Shown here: in pieces, positions 45,162-53,840 of the stretch
How the letters are laid out: each line of letters opens with the position of its first letter
Position numbering within the stretch: position 1 is the stretch's first letter
NCBI GenBank assembly: GCA_001939145.1
Contig: LSRX01001120.1
Span: 1 to 64,000 of the forward strand
Direction: 5' to 3'
DNA: 64,000 nucleotides
Source of the DNA: Symbiodinium microadriaticum
Lineage: Eukaryota > Sar > Dinophyceae > Suessiales > Symbiodiniaceae
Made by a program: the position numbers and the translations under genes
The notes under the pieces: generated by a model
Databases searched by the model: none
What the model saw: the letters and a program-made list of their open reading frames with translations, nothing else
Told to the model about the DNA's origin: nothing

Positions 45162-45504
45162 GTGCCGCAGCATTGCCAATTCAGCGAGTGGGGCGACTGG
45201 TTCGACCCTTTCTGCCTGATCAAAAAAGTGATGTTGACAACCTCTTTGCCAAATCAGGCGCGAACCGACCTGCGTCGGCCTTTGTGAGCGGGAGCGGACC
45301 ATAGCGATGGTCTCAGCTTGGAGATGCTACAAGTAGCAGCTAGAGTCTAGAGAGCTTTTTCTTTGATAAAGGGTGTGCATGCGTCTGCCCTGCCTTGATA
45401 CAGTTCAGGCCACCATCAACAATGAATGCGGGAATCCATGTGCACGGCCTAGAGCGAATCGACAAGTCTCCACTGCATGGCGACGCGTGCTTGAGACCTC
45501 AGGT
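45162..45504 (+). CDS. TSP1 repeat, two exons, GT-AG intron
   Basis: The exon to 45,199 reads QHCQFSEWGDW. Intron 45,200-45,408 (GTTCGA...GTTCAG, 209 bases) splits the second Trp codon. The exon 45,409-45,504 reads PPSTMNAG..., then PLHGDACLRPQV, which is the G-x-x-C strand. A GA donor (GT|GACGGG) at 45,505 then joins to the next exon at 45,606, giving GDACLRPQVCTQPKDC, the canonical passage into the next repeat. The core Cys pair of this repeat is missing. Confidence 0.75.
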
Positions 45505-45605
45505 GACGGGCCAATGCTCATGACTAAGAGCTGCCCAGTGGAGTCCCAGACTGAGTGAAACGGCTTGGCAGACACCGCGCAAGGTTCCCAAACGACGTTT
45601 GCCAG

Positions 45606-45800
45606 GTGCACTCAACCAAAGGACTGCACATTCTCCGCATGGACCGAGTGGCTCGAGCCTGAATGCAGTGCGGCAACATGCGGCAACGCTCAGCAAGTGC
45701 TGATGCCGTCTCTTTGACTGCAGGAGTCAGTGCCCGGTCTTCGCATCCCAGTCGCAGCGCACACGCTCGCGAACCATCGCCACGCCCTTGCCGGAAATCA
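45606..45800 (+). CDS. TSP1 repeat, two exons, GT-AG intron
   Basis: CTQPKDCTFSAWTEW, then LEPECSAATCGNAQQ ends at 45,696. Intron 45,697-45,751 (GTGCTG...CATCCCAG, 55 bases). The next exon reads SQRTRSRTIATPLPE. Joined, CSAATCGNAQQSQRTRSRT is a complete core and RxR strand. Two extra residues lie between the second Trp and the core Cys. An ENEGRPC repeat end follows at about 45,855. Confidence 0.85.
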
Positions 45801-46032
45801 CCTCCAGCCACAGCCACAGCCATACGTCTCGAAGAGGCACAGCAGCCCGAAAACGAAGGAAGACCATGCGCACGTGACTTAAACGAGCAAAAGTCAGCTC
45901 ACAACCGCGAGCCATTGCGAGCGCCTGCCTGGAGGTGGGTCCTTTAGAGGAGACAGTGGCCTGCCAACGCCTCGCTGCCCGTCTTGCGTCTAAGAGAGTC
46001 GTTGTCTGCTTCGCTCAGGTGAGTACAACCAC

Positions 46033-46245
46033 CTGAAGGTGGACTGTGCTTTCTCGCCCTGGGATCCGTGGCCCGCTGCCTGGATCAGGCCAGTAGCAGT
46101 TGCTTCTTCGCAATTGATGTAGTTGCGAGGTCCTCCTGCAGTCGCACCTGTGGCAGCGGCGGATGGAAGGATTGCCGACACACCACGAGTGCCTGTGTTG
46201 CTAGTCACGGAATGCTTCAGACCCAGAGCAAGCGACCAATTTGAA
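46033..46245 (+). CDS. TSP1 repeat, two exons, GC-AG intron
   Basis: KVDCAFSPWDPW ends at 46,070 in a split Trp codon. Intron 46,071-46,129 (GCCCGC...TTGCGAG, 59 bases). The next exon reads SSCSRTCGSGGWKDCRHT. The join SPWDPWSSCSRTCGSGG is textbook TSP1. The unspliced frame stops at about 46,120. Confidence 0.9.
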
Positions 46246-46506
46246 CCTCCCCGCAGGAGCGTACACGAAACATCGCAGATGCTGCAGCAGGCGGTGGACT
46301 GCAGTGCAAAGGAGGCTGGAAGCCCATCGAAGGGGAAGCCCTGTGAATTCCACATGTCAGTTCTAGTACTACTGCCAAGGTTTGACCGAGCTGGTGGCAT
46401 GTGATGGCGCAAAGGCAGATCGGGAGTTGCTGAGACGCTGTGCAGTCTTCCTGAAAGTTGCCCGGACGGTCCCGGCCGAGCCGCACAGCCTTGGAGAATT
46501 GAACAG
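46246..46506. other. TSP1 region, repeat end possible
   Basis: A frame reads SPSKGKPCEFHM at about 46,320-46,355, compatible with a repeat end. The rest is open in several frames without clear motif. Confidence 0.3.
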
Positions 46507-46656
46507 GTTTGCGATGGTTACGAGAAAGTTGACTGCCAGCTGTGCCCTCATCCATCAGTTTGTCATGTGACGGGTCGAGCCTCGCGGCTTCTCGGAGATG
46601 CGAACAGACATCCTTCTGCGGGAGTTCAAATTCAGGTTTGCAGCGTGGGGCTCGTG
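46507..46656 (+). CDS. TSP1 repeat entry, two exons, GT-AG intron
   Basis: VCDGYEKVDCQL ends at 46,541. Intron 46,542-46,635 (GTGCCC...AATTCAG, 94 bases). The next exon reads FAAWGSW. The join VDCQLFAAWGSW matches the other repeat entries. The second Trp codon is again followed by GT (TG|GTCTGC at 46,657), suggesting a further intron whose acceptor I could not fix. Confidence 0.75.
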
Positions 46657-47028
46657 GTCTGCACCGGCAGGGGTCCTGAGTCGATTTCAGCAGCGACCTC
46701 TGCTTCAGAAGTCCCAGATGCTGTGGCAAGGACACCAGCAATCAGAGGAAGCGCGAGAGAAAGATTGTGCAGATGGCTCTTCATCGTGGTGATGCCTGCT
46801 CTTGCCCTAGCTGTCCGCTGTGCTTGACAGCTTGGTATTCGCGAAGAATTGCCCCTGCAGAGGTGAAGGTTCCCTGGAGGACTCGTGTAGTAGCAATTTA
46901 GATTGAGCCATGCCCTTGCCATGTGCAGGAGGTGGAAAGCCTTCCCCCAGTGACCAGCGACTGCCTCGTGTCGGCTTCGGTCTCAGCGAGCTGCAGTGAA
47001 GCAGCTGCTCTCGTGCTAAGTCCAAGCT

Positions 47029-47237
47029 CAGGAGTGGAGCGAGTGGGACAACTGCGATCGAGGCCTCAGCCTCAGCGAAGGAGCTCCGTTCCCTCCTTGG
47101 GACCCTGACACCATGAACTGCCGTGCCGTGCCGTGTGGCGAGTGTGAGTGCCTACCGAATCTTACCGAGCGACATAGCGAGAATTCTGTGCGGAGCTCTT
47201 GGGGCACTGATGGGACAATGCGAAAAGGACTGTCATG
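47029..47237 (+). CDS. TSP1 repeat exon with unusual core
   Basis: QEWSEWDNCDRGLSLSEG, then PFPPWDPDTMNCRAVPC runs as one uninterrupted frame. WxxWxxC is canonical and NCxxxPC is a good repeat end, but the middle lacks the CG and RxR, so the central strand is replaced by a Ser/Pro-rich stretch. The frame stops at 47,237. Confidence 0.7.
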
Positions 47238-47635
47238 AGCTGTTGGGACATGTGTCTGCGCTCCGGCTCTCAGGCGCAGCAGGGCGAACTTTCCTTTGTG
47301 TGGGTCGTGGGATGCACATTTGGATCACAATGAGGAGGTGGGTTTTAAACAGATGATCAACTGCCATGTGTGAGTGGTGGTGTTATTCAAGCAAGCACGT
47401 CTTTGTTTTGTTATTCTTCAAAGTCTTTCACCGCCAGGTGTTCCTGGGGGGAAGGGCAAGCCGCTCACCCCTGTTGAAACCATGATTTTGTTTTTGTTGA
47501 TCCTGTTTGTGTTTTTTTCGGGTCGTGTAGAGGCTGAGGCAGTCCGTGGTCCGGATTGGAGGCTTTGCGAGGTTTCAATCTTGCAAGAATTGCTGCTTTG
47601 GGTGCCTCCTTGACATGCGTATTATGTGTGTAAAT
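47238..47635. other. Unassigned
   Basis: Open frames are short and no motif was seen. Part of a long intron or intergenic DNA within the TSP1 region. Confidence 0.35.
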
Positions 47636-47757
47636 AAGTAAATAAATATACATAAATACATTAAGAATAAGTAAATAAAAAGATAAATAAACAAACAAAC
47701 AAATAAATAAATGTATATATATATATATATATGCATATATATATATATATATATGTT
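47636..47757. repeat. (TAAA)n and (TA)n microsatellites
   Basis: (AAATAAGT/AATAAA)n changes to (AAAC)n and then (TA)n with one GC interruption near 47,733. Confidence 0.95.
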
Positions 47758-47829
47758 TATACGGTTTAGATTTAGGCTTGTTCAGCTGCTTTGCAGTTCT
47801 AGACTAGACGTCGGCAGTCGCACTCCCAG

Positions 47830-48174
47830 ATGAGCTCGTCGACAAATCACGCAGCTTCGTCTGCCGAGGTAGGCAGTTTCACCATGCATGAGGCAGGCAT
47901 GGCAAGGCAGGGCCCCTTCTTGTCGATGCAAGACCTTCTGGAGCACAGGCAGTCTTGGGGAGCAGACGGCGCTGCTCCAGTTCCGGGCATTGCCGACACT
48001 GGACCCCAGGGAGACTTTAGAGCAAACGCAGAGAGAGGCTCCATCGCTGAGCCACATGGTCAGAGGCGCCGCTGCTGGCAGCGAGCGAAGTCACCACTTC
48101 CGGCGAAGACTCCGCCGAAGCCGAGAGAAGCGGAACAGCGGCAGTGGAGCTCCACCCACTTCAAGCCTATGTAG
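47830..48174 (+). CDS. Hypothetical protein (unassigned)
   Basis: A frame from ATG at 47,830 encodes 114 residues (HEAGMARQGPFLSMQDLLEH..., then a Lys/Arg/Pro-rich tail). It is polar and without TSP1 features. An overlapping 175-codon frame (47,888-48,415) is Ser/His/Cys-rich and less protein-like. I do not recognise either. It starts just after the TA microsatellite and splits the TSP1 exon series. Confidence 0.25.
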   Translation: MSSSTNHAASSAEVGSFTMHEAGMARQGPFLSMQDLLEHRQSWGADGAAPVPGIADTGPQGDFRANAERGSIAEPHGQRRRCWQRAKSPLPAKTPPKPREAEQRQWSSTHFKPM

Positions 48175-48590
48175 TGGCCCATGTGCGCCTCTTCCCGGCA
48201 TCGAACACAGCAGGCCGTCCTCCAAGAAAGGCCAGTGCAGGAGATGCCCCTCCAGCCATGGCCATGGCTGTGGAATCTTCTCTCGTGGCAGAGTCAACGC
48301 ATGTCAACTCCACGAAGGAGAACAAGAAGCCTTTCTCCAATACAGTCACAGCCATGCCCATCTGCAGGACGGCAGCTTTGCGCACTCGGCTTACATGCGC
48401 CTTGGACGCAACTGACGCAACTTGTTGGACGCAGACGTGGCGAGCTTAGGCTTGGTGGGGGACCTTGTTTATGGCAACTTTTTGCAGGTGGACAAGAGTC
48501 CTTATTTCGCAACCGTGTGCGTCAGTTTGACACTGTGCATCATCGCATTGGTGAGCTTGAGTTCATCGCACTCGCTCGTGGAACGGTGGC

Positions 48591-48998
48591 ATGGGTCGTG
48601 GAGGGAGTGATGCAGCGATGCACGGCGAGGTGCATCAGACCAAGCCGACCACCGACGTCGAGTTTCTGTTGAACTCTACCAAGATCGGCCAAGACCACGA
48701 GCGAGCCAAGAAGGCTCGATGCTGTGAGACATACGCAAAGAGTGTCACGGGCGATGCTTTCTGGAACTTCCTAGATGGTGTGATGTGCATGCACGAGGAG
48801 GACTTGTTGAGGCTTAGTGCCAAACGCTGGCAGGCATGGCAGCTTCGATGCACGCAGCAGCCAAGCATGCTGCAGGCTTTCGAGCCCACCGACCGGGCAC
48901 CTGCGGCTGTGCAGCTGGCGAGCACCAAAGCCGAGACGAAGATGGTGGCCGAGCTTGTCTTGGAGACTTGCGAAGACTACCTGAATCACAAGCCCTAG
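48591..48998 (+). CDS. Hypothetical helical protein (unassigned)
   Basis: A 135-codon frame rich in Lys, Glu, Ala and Leu (EFLLNSTKIGQDHERAKKAR; ASTKAETKMVAELVLETCED) ends in TAG at 48,996-48,998. Upstream, another frame (48,480-48,600) reads ESLFRNRVRQFDTVHHRIGE, which could be a preceding exon. The predicted protein is helical and soluble, and the family is unknown. Together with 47,830-48,174 it forms an island unlike the Cys-rich TSP1 exons on either side. Confidence 0.3.
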   Translation: MGRGGSDAAMHGEVHQTKPTTDVEFLLNSTKIGQDHERAKKARCCETYAKSVTGDAFWNFLDGVMCMHEEDLLRLSAKRWQAWQLRCTQQPSMLQAFEPTDRAPAAVQLASTKAETKMVAELVLETCEDYLNHKP

Positions 48999-48999
48999 C

Positions 49000-49990
49000 T
49001 ACAGGCCCGGTCCAAGGAAGCGAAGCAAGTCTTCTGCTTGTCTACCACCTTCGGCCGCTTTCGGATCCTGCGCAACCTGTGGCAGCACAGGAGCACGCGG
49101 GTCGCACCGAATACGTTTGCAAATGGAATCGTATCGCACCTGCATGCTGCATGCCAGTAAGCCCAAGGAAGCACCTGTGCCGTGTTGGCCTGCTTCGTGG
49201 AGCCAACGGAGGCGAAGCCGAAGAAGCGTCCAGCGGAAAGCGTGCACTGATTTCGTCATGCCTTCATCGGTTCAGTCATCAAGGCTCTCGTATATGCTTC
49301 TTCCGTAATGCGCGCATCCTGAAGATCTCCAAGAGGTGCCTTTGTGGCTGTGTTTCAAGCGCTTCCTTTTTGAGCACGTCAGATTTTTCTCTTTTTTCCA
49401 GCAGGCCCAAGCTGTTCCGAGCCAACCACACCTGAGACTTGCTTGTAGTACAGCTCGCCATCAGACCAGTGCCTGATGCACGTGTGGTGTGCAGTACATG
49501 TCTACTTTCAGCTGCAGCTCATGTCAGGGATCCAACACGAGTGCCGTCATCCTTGTGAACTGCGCGCTCTGCTGTGGGTAAAACTTATTTAGGCTTATTT
49601 TATCTGGAGTAACTGTAGTCTATGCTGAAGGGGTCTACTTAGGTCGGAGCATCTCCAGGTTAGGCTATAGATTCGCAACCACCCTGAGTGCAAGCCTTTT
49701 TTCGCGTCTCGACGACCGCCGACTGTAATGCAGAATCAGTGAAATAGCTCTCGCTGGTGTTTTCTACTTACAAGACGCGAGCCCCAGTCCCAGCCCTTAG
49801 CCAGGGCATCGTTAAGATGTGCGACGGGTGCGAGCTTCAAAGTATTAAGTGGAAAAAATCTTCCAGCAGAGTCGAGCTTTAGGACTAGGGGGAAGCACGG
49901 CACTGTTCCGACATGTGTGACACGGGGCGGCTCACTATGTCCGTGGTCCAAGGGGCATCAGGTGTTACGTATGATGCCGTAAAAGCTTGA
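49000..49990. other. Unassigned, one weak TSP1-like frame
   Basis: Around 49,160-49,260 a frame reads PCWPASWSQRRRSRRSVQRKAC, loosely like WxxW, RxRR, C. It lacks the CSxxCG core, so it is not called. Elsewhere nothing is recognised. Confidence 0.3.
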
Positions 49991-50000
49991 ATTGTTTTCT

Positions 50001-50371
50001 CGGTCACACCGAGGCTGCGGTGGAGGGCAGTCGACGAGACATCGGGAGGCAGCTCCGGATGGCACGGGTTCATTGAAAGGAAGGTGTTCTGTGCAGCCGG
50101 GCCAGGTCCGACGCTTCCCTCAAGCTGGGGGTGCCTCTTGTCCTACGGACCTCAAGGCGATGCCGTGCCAACAAATTTGGTGGCATGGCTTCACGGTACT
50201 TTCCGTTGAGAGCTTTATGACAAGCAAAAGATGGCAGGTGACACGCAGTTGCAACACCCAGTGGGTGACTAAAGCTGTGCGTTCCATGTGTCGTAGTGTT
50301 CATCCACACACGTCATCGGCTCGACGATGGAAGGTCTTGTGATGCTCAAGATTGCACCGTTTCGCAATGGG
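50001..50371 (+). CDS. TSP1 repeat, three exons, GA-AG introns
   Basis: Exon to 50,045: HRGCGGGQSTRHR. Intron 50,046-50,105 (GAGGCA...GGCCAG, 60 bases). Exon 50,106-50,158: VRRFPQAGGASCPTDLKA. Intron 50,159-50,333 (GATGCC...TGGAAG, 175 bases). Exon 50,334-50,371: SCDAQDCTVSQW. The joins give CGGGQSTRHRVRRFPQAGG and PTDLKASCDAQDCTVSQW, that is, the second half of one repeat and the entry of the next. The last exon is followed by a canonical GTGAGT donor at 50,372. Unspliced frames also run through, so the first intron is the less certain of the two. Confidence 0.8.
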
Positions 50372-50823
50372 GTGAGTCTTGTGCTGAGTATGCCACCAAA
50401 GCAATAGGCTGAAGACAAGCTAAATCAGCTCTGGCAAGAGGTGGGGGCCTTGCTCCTCGAGCTGTGGGGCTGGGCAACAGAGTAGGAGCCTGGCACTCAC
50501 CTACCTCCGACCTCCAGCTTCAAAATTTCTGCGAGAGCGGATACCTAGGCCGGCACATCGTGAGCTTGCGAACCTTGGACGGAATTGGCGCAGCTCCTAC
50601 TTCGCGAGAGTACTGCCCTCCTGCTGGCACAGACAACAGAGATGAGGACTGCAGGTCTTGCAAGGCTGTACACCGGAAGCGATGTCTCGACAAATTCGAA
50701 TCTGCTTCAGGCTGCAACAAAGGCCTCGGCATGACTCAACAGTGCGTGAGAGCCTCACGGACGGTCACACAAGTCACCTTTCGCTGGTGTGTTCACCAGG
50801 AAGGAGAGCACTATTGTGGCAAA

Positions 50824-51119
50824 CTTGACTGCGAATGGGGCCTGTGCCCCAACCCAGAGCTCAGATGTACTCATGAGCCTATCATGCTCGTGACTGGGCT
50901 GCAGGCGAGTGGAGCGACTGGAGTGGGTGCACTTGCAGTTGTGATGGGGGACAGCCAGAGCCCCAGAACAGAGAATAGGAGAGTTTGACCCGATTTGGCC
51001 CGGTTGGCCCCCTTGTTGCTTCTTCTCTCCCCGAAGAGGCAGACGAGAACGCGTCACATCGCCCGTGCCCCTCGCAATGGCGGCTTGCCCTGTGAGGACA
51101 CGTTGCGGAATGAAGCTGG
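50824..51119 (+). CDS. Complete TSP1 repeat, three exons, GC-AG introns
   Basis: Exon to 50,839: KLDCEW. Intron 50,840-50,904 (GCCTGT...GCTGCAG). Exon 50,905-50,953: GEWSDWSGCTCSCDGGQ. Intron 50,954-51,038 (GCCAGA...CGAAGAG, with a strong pyrimidine tract). Exon 51,039-51,119: QTRTRHIARAPRNGGLPC then EDTLRNEAG. The joined product has every TSP1 hallmark in order: DC, WxxW, CxCSCDGG, QTRTR, NGGLPC. A GA donor at 51,120 (GACAGC) links to the next exon at 51,255. This is the clearest demonstration in the window that GC donors are used. Confidence 0.92.
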
Positions 51120-51254
51120 GACAGCTTCATGGTGGTTTGTCATAGCAGCTCACAGCAAATAATTGTGATCCAGGAGGGTGACAAAGAGCAGATCGCGTGT
51201 GGCTCTTAGAGTCCCAGAGAGCAATGCTTGAAGTGTTGTCATTTCGCTTCCCAG

Positions 51255-51465
51255 GCCATGCAACACGCAGCCCTGTGGCCAGTCAGACTGTCGAGATGGC
51301 CAGTTGGATGCTCAAGAAGACGAGATAGTGTGCGAATGCGTGCGATATGCTGCAATAGCTGCTCTCAAGTCTTTTGACTTAAGGTGGGCTGAATGGACGT
51401 CATGGGCTCCCTGCTCCGTTACGTGTGGTAGCCGATCTCAGCACACGGAAGACCTTGCCGACATT
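51255..51465 (+). CDS. TSP1 repeat exon
   Basis: After intron 51,120-51,254, the frame reads PCNTQPCGQSDCRDGQ, a spacer with EDEIVCECVRY, then RWAEWTSWAPCSVTCGSRSQ. The first part ends one repeat; the second is a perfect WxxWxxWxxCSxTCG start. The spacer of about 25 residues could be a further intron (a GA donor after CGA at about 51,292 would fit). The frame stops at 51,472. Confidence 0.88.
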
Positions 51466-51496
51466 TTGATTTAGGCAGGCGCAGCACTGCATAGAA

Positions 51497-51640
51497 GCTC
51501 GAAAGGTGGTGGAGTCAGATTCCGAAGACGAAGGACAGATTCAACATGGGGTAGTGAGAGGCATTGATACAGCATCGCACCGTACCTGCACTGGCCCTCC
51601 GTGCGAAGGATCGGAATCATGGCGAACGACTGTGGCCGCG
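51497..51640 (+). CDS. TSP1 repeat second-half exon
   Basis: VVESDSEDEGQIQHGVV..., then SHRTCTGPPCEG. The TCTGPPC end matches a repeat terminus; the acidic stretch replaces the usual Arg-rich strand. It probably continues the core at 51,400-51,450. Confidence 0.6.
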
Positions 51641-51813
51641 AGCAGCTTGCCCAGGATTTCTGAAGCGCCCTTTGGGACAAGCCTAGCTCATCCTAGCTCC
51701 AAAACTCAGGCCTCTGGGAAAGAACCGGGAGATTGCATTCTGCGATGTGGGCGTTCATTGCTCCAGGTCTTCTTTTGCTTTCTCCAAACGAACGAAAGCC
51801 GCTGCCTGATCAG

Positions 51814-51973
51814 GCCGGTGGACTGCGAGCTCTCAGAGCCCGGCTCCGAGCAGCTGAGGGATCTCTCACGGAGGGGAGGGCCCTCTTCTAAGAGGTGGAG
51901 CTCCTGGAGCGCCTGCAGTTCCAGCTGCGATGGGATCCGCCATCGCTCCCGCGTGGTCCGCTGCCCCGCTTGA
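51814..51973 (+). CDS. TSP1 repeat, two exons, GC-AG intron
   Basis: The exon 51,814-51,837 (after GATCAG) reads PVDCELSE with the Glu codon split. Intron 51,838-51,894 (GCCCGG...CTAAGAG, 57 bases). The next exon reads WSSWSACSSSCDGIRHRS, RVVRCP. The join VDCELSEWSSWSACSSSC is canonical. The unspliced frame is also open (155 codons), so RNA evidence is needed to see whether the intron is always removed. Confidence 0.88.
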
Positions 51974-52241
51974 AGATCCTGCCAAAAATTCTTCGAGTCC
52001 AACCGGGGTGCCAGGTGCGAGTTTATGGAAGGGCCGATGGCCGGTGGTGCAAGGGCGTGTGGCCCTCGGTGGCATGAGGCTTCAAAGTTTTGTTGTTAAA
52101 ATGTGTTGTTTCCAGGGCCTGCGAGAAACGGCACCGTGCCATCCGACCTTCGGCTCCTCGCTGCCGCAGGCCACAGGACTTTTCATTGACCGCTAAAGCT
52201 CTGCTTCAGCAATCTCGCACATTGCATCACGGCAGGGCTGT

Positions 52242-52500
52242 GGTCCGGGCCGCGCGCAAGACTGCTTGTTTGGTCCGTGGGAGGCTGGCGAAGCCTGCCC
52301 ACGATCAAAAAAGTGCCCAGTGTGCTGCCCGTTGGTTGTAGCGACGAAGCTGTGAAGGCCTGGAAAGAGTGCAGCGCAACTTGCGACGGCGGTGAGCATG
52401 CGTGCCTTGGTGGCTTCAATTATGGTGGCGATTGGATCCTGGCTGGGACGTTTAATACATGCCTCCGTGGAAACTGCGAACAGACAGCGGCCGTGGTAAC
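52242..52500 (+). CDS. TSP1 repeat, two exons, GC-AG intron
   Basis: The exon to 52,283 reads GRAQDCLFGPWE. Intron 52,284-52,357 (GCTGGC...TGTGAAG, 74 bases). The next exon reads AWKECSATCDGGEHACLG, then GFNYGGDWI, then NTCLRGNC. The join DCLFGPWEAWKECSATCDGG is canonical, and NYGG...NTCLRGNC supplies the repeat end, so this repeat is complete apart from the usual RxR. Confidence 0.9.
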
Positions 52501-52798
52501 GACGGCCAACACTAAACATTTTCCGTGGAACTAGGCAAGCACGCCTAGTCTAACCAGACTAAGGGAGTAGCTTCAGTAGCTCCTGCACGTCCAACAAGCT
52601 GTGGCTGAATTTGTCTGGCAGAGCTGCAACGTATGAATTGTTGTTTCTGTCTAGTGGCAGCAAGAGGCTTCAGCTGTAGGATGTGATGACACTTCAGGCG
52701 AAGCCGAGAAATTGTTCAACATGCCAAGAACGGAGGACTACCATGTGGGAGCCCTACCTGGCTTCAACACCACAGCCTTCGGCCCCAACAGAGAGTAG

Positions 52799-53083
52799 AA
52801 TTGCCAAGGCGAGGGCGACCTCAAGCAGATCTCCGAATGTGCCGGGAGCTTTCCGACGGCTCCTTCGTCCAAGATCCTGCTGCCAGCAAGTCTTGAATAC
52901 GAGCAGCCCATGAGTGCAAAACCTCGGTCCTTTGTCCGGGCCCGGGCTTGGTGCCTGGGTCCTTTCGTCCGTGGGATGTCGTGGGAAGACTTCAAGCAAA
53001 GGGGAGGCGCAAATGTGGGTCGGGCCTGCGAAGCCTTGTTCCCAACGGTGGAGAACTGCACTCCTTTATCTGATGTGTATTGA
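52799..53083 (+). CDS. Cys-containing exon following a TSP1 repeat (tentative)
   Basis: After an AGTAG, a 94-codon frame reads NCQGEGDLKQISECAGS, then a Pro/Ser/Arg-rich stretch, WCLGPFVRGMSWEDFKQRGG and VENCTPLSDVY, ending in TGA. NCxGxGxxxxxxEC resembles a TSP1 repeat end; the rest is not TSP1. The same frame is open upstream of the TAG (52,703-52,795) with AEKLFNMPRTEDYHVG. Confidence 0.45.
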   Translation, partial: NCQGEGDLKQISECAGSFPTAPSSKILLPASLEYEQPMSAKPRSFVRARAWCLGPFVRGMSWEDFKQRGGANVGRACEALFPTVENCTPLSDVY

Positions 53084-53344
53084 TGTGTTAAGTGAGCTAT
53101 GAAGTTGCCCAGGTGCCACAAAGCAGCTCGCTAGATGTGCATGACAACCTGCGATCGCATTCCGATCTTAACACATAATTCCGATTGACAGGTCAACAGG
53201 AGGCACATGTCGTGTGGCCGAGGATAGTTGGGACATACGTGGCTGCCTGCTTTCTTTTCTAAATTATCTTCTGAAACTGGTTCTGTTGCAAGCGGGTTGA
53301 GTTTGGGTTGGATTCAGGCCAGACATGAATGCGGTGGCCCCGCA

Positions 53345-53560
53345 CCCAAAGATTGCATTTTTGGTGACTGGGAGGACTTCTTGGGCCTTCGGGTCTCTGT
53401 CTCTGTCATGCTTAGAGCTTGAGACAAGCGAGCTTTGACCGGCATCAGCTGACAGGACTGGGGGGCCTGTGGCAAGTGCAGTGGACAGAGAAAGAGGCCG
53501 AAGTCGTCACGAAAAACATCGAAGGAAGTTTATGGCTACTGCATTGAAGCGATCCAAAAG
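53345..53560 (+). CDS. TSP1 repeat, two exons, GA-AG intron
   Basis: The exon to 53,374 reads PKDCIFGDWE. Intron 53,375-53,455 (GACTTC...GCTGACAG, 81 bases). The next exon reads DWGACGKCSGQRKRPKSS. The join CIFGDWEDWGACGKCSG has WxxWxxCxxC and an Arg/Lys strand, but the core Gly is Ser. Both exon-intron borders carry GACT, so the cut could lie one to three bases away without changing the product. Confidence 0.85.
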
Positions 53561-53840
53561 GTTTCGCAGCATCCGGCAATATCCGACAGCTGGAGGCTGG
53601 AAATTCGTTTGGGGCCTTGTTGCTAAGGGCAAAGGTGACTTTGTGTGCACTTGGGGTTGAAAGGCAAAGAGTGCGAGCTCACGGACACCGAGGAGGCGCA
53701 GCCTTTTGAAAGCCGCTTCCGTTTCTTTCCAGAGTTGACTCAACGACTTTAGTGCTCTGCTCTGCTCGGAAGGCCGGCAAGTGCCCGCGAAGTTGTCACA
53801 CACAGTCTCGGCCTTGGTGATCTTCGGTGCTCTTCAGTAC
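53561..53840. other. Unassigned part of the TSP1 region
   Basis: No motif seen in about 280 bases between two repeats; probably the end of the previous repeat plus an intron. Confidence 0.3.

Noticed and set aside
45651..45668. GC donor in the second Trp codon at 45,651
   Set aside because: The frame continues directly into CSAATCG, so the exon clearly reads through; this shows that TG|GC alone is not evidence of a splice site.
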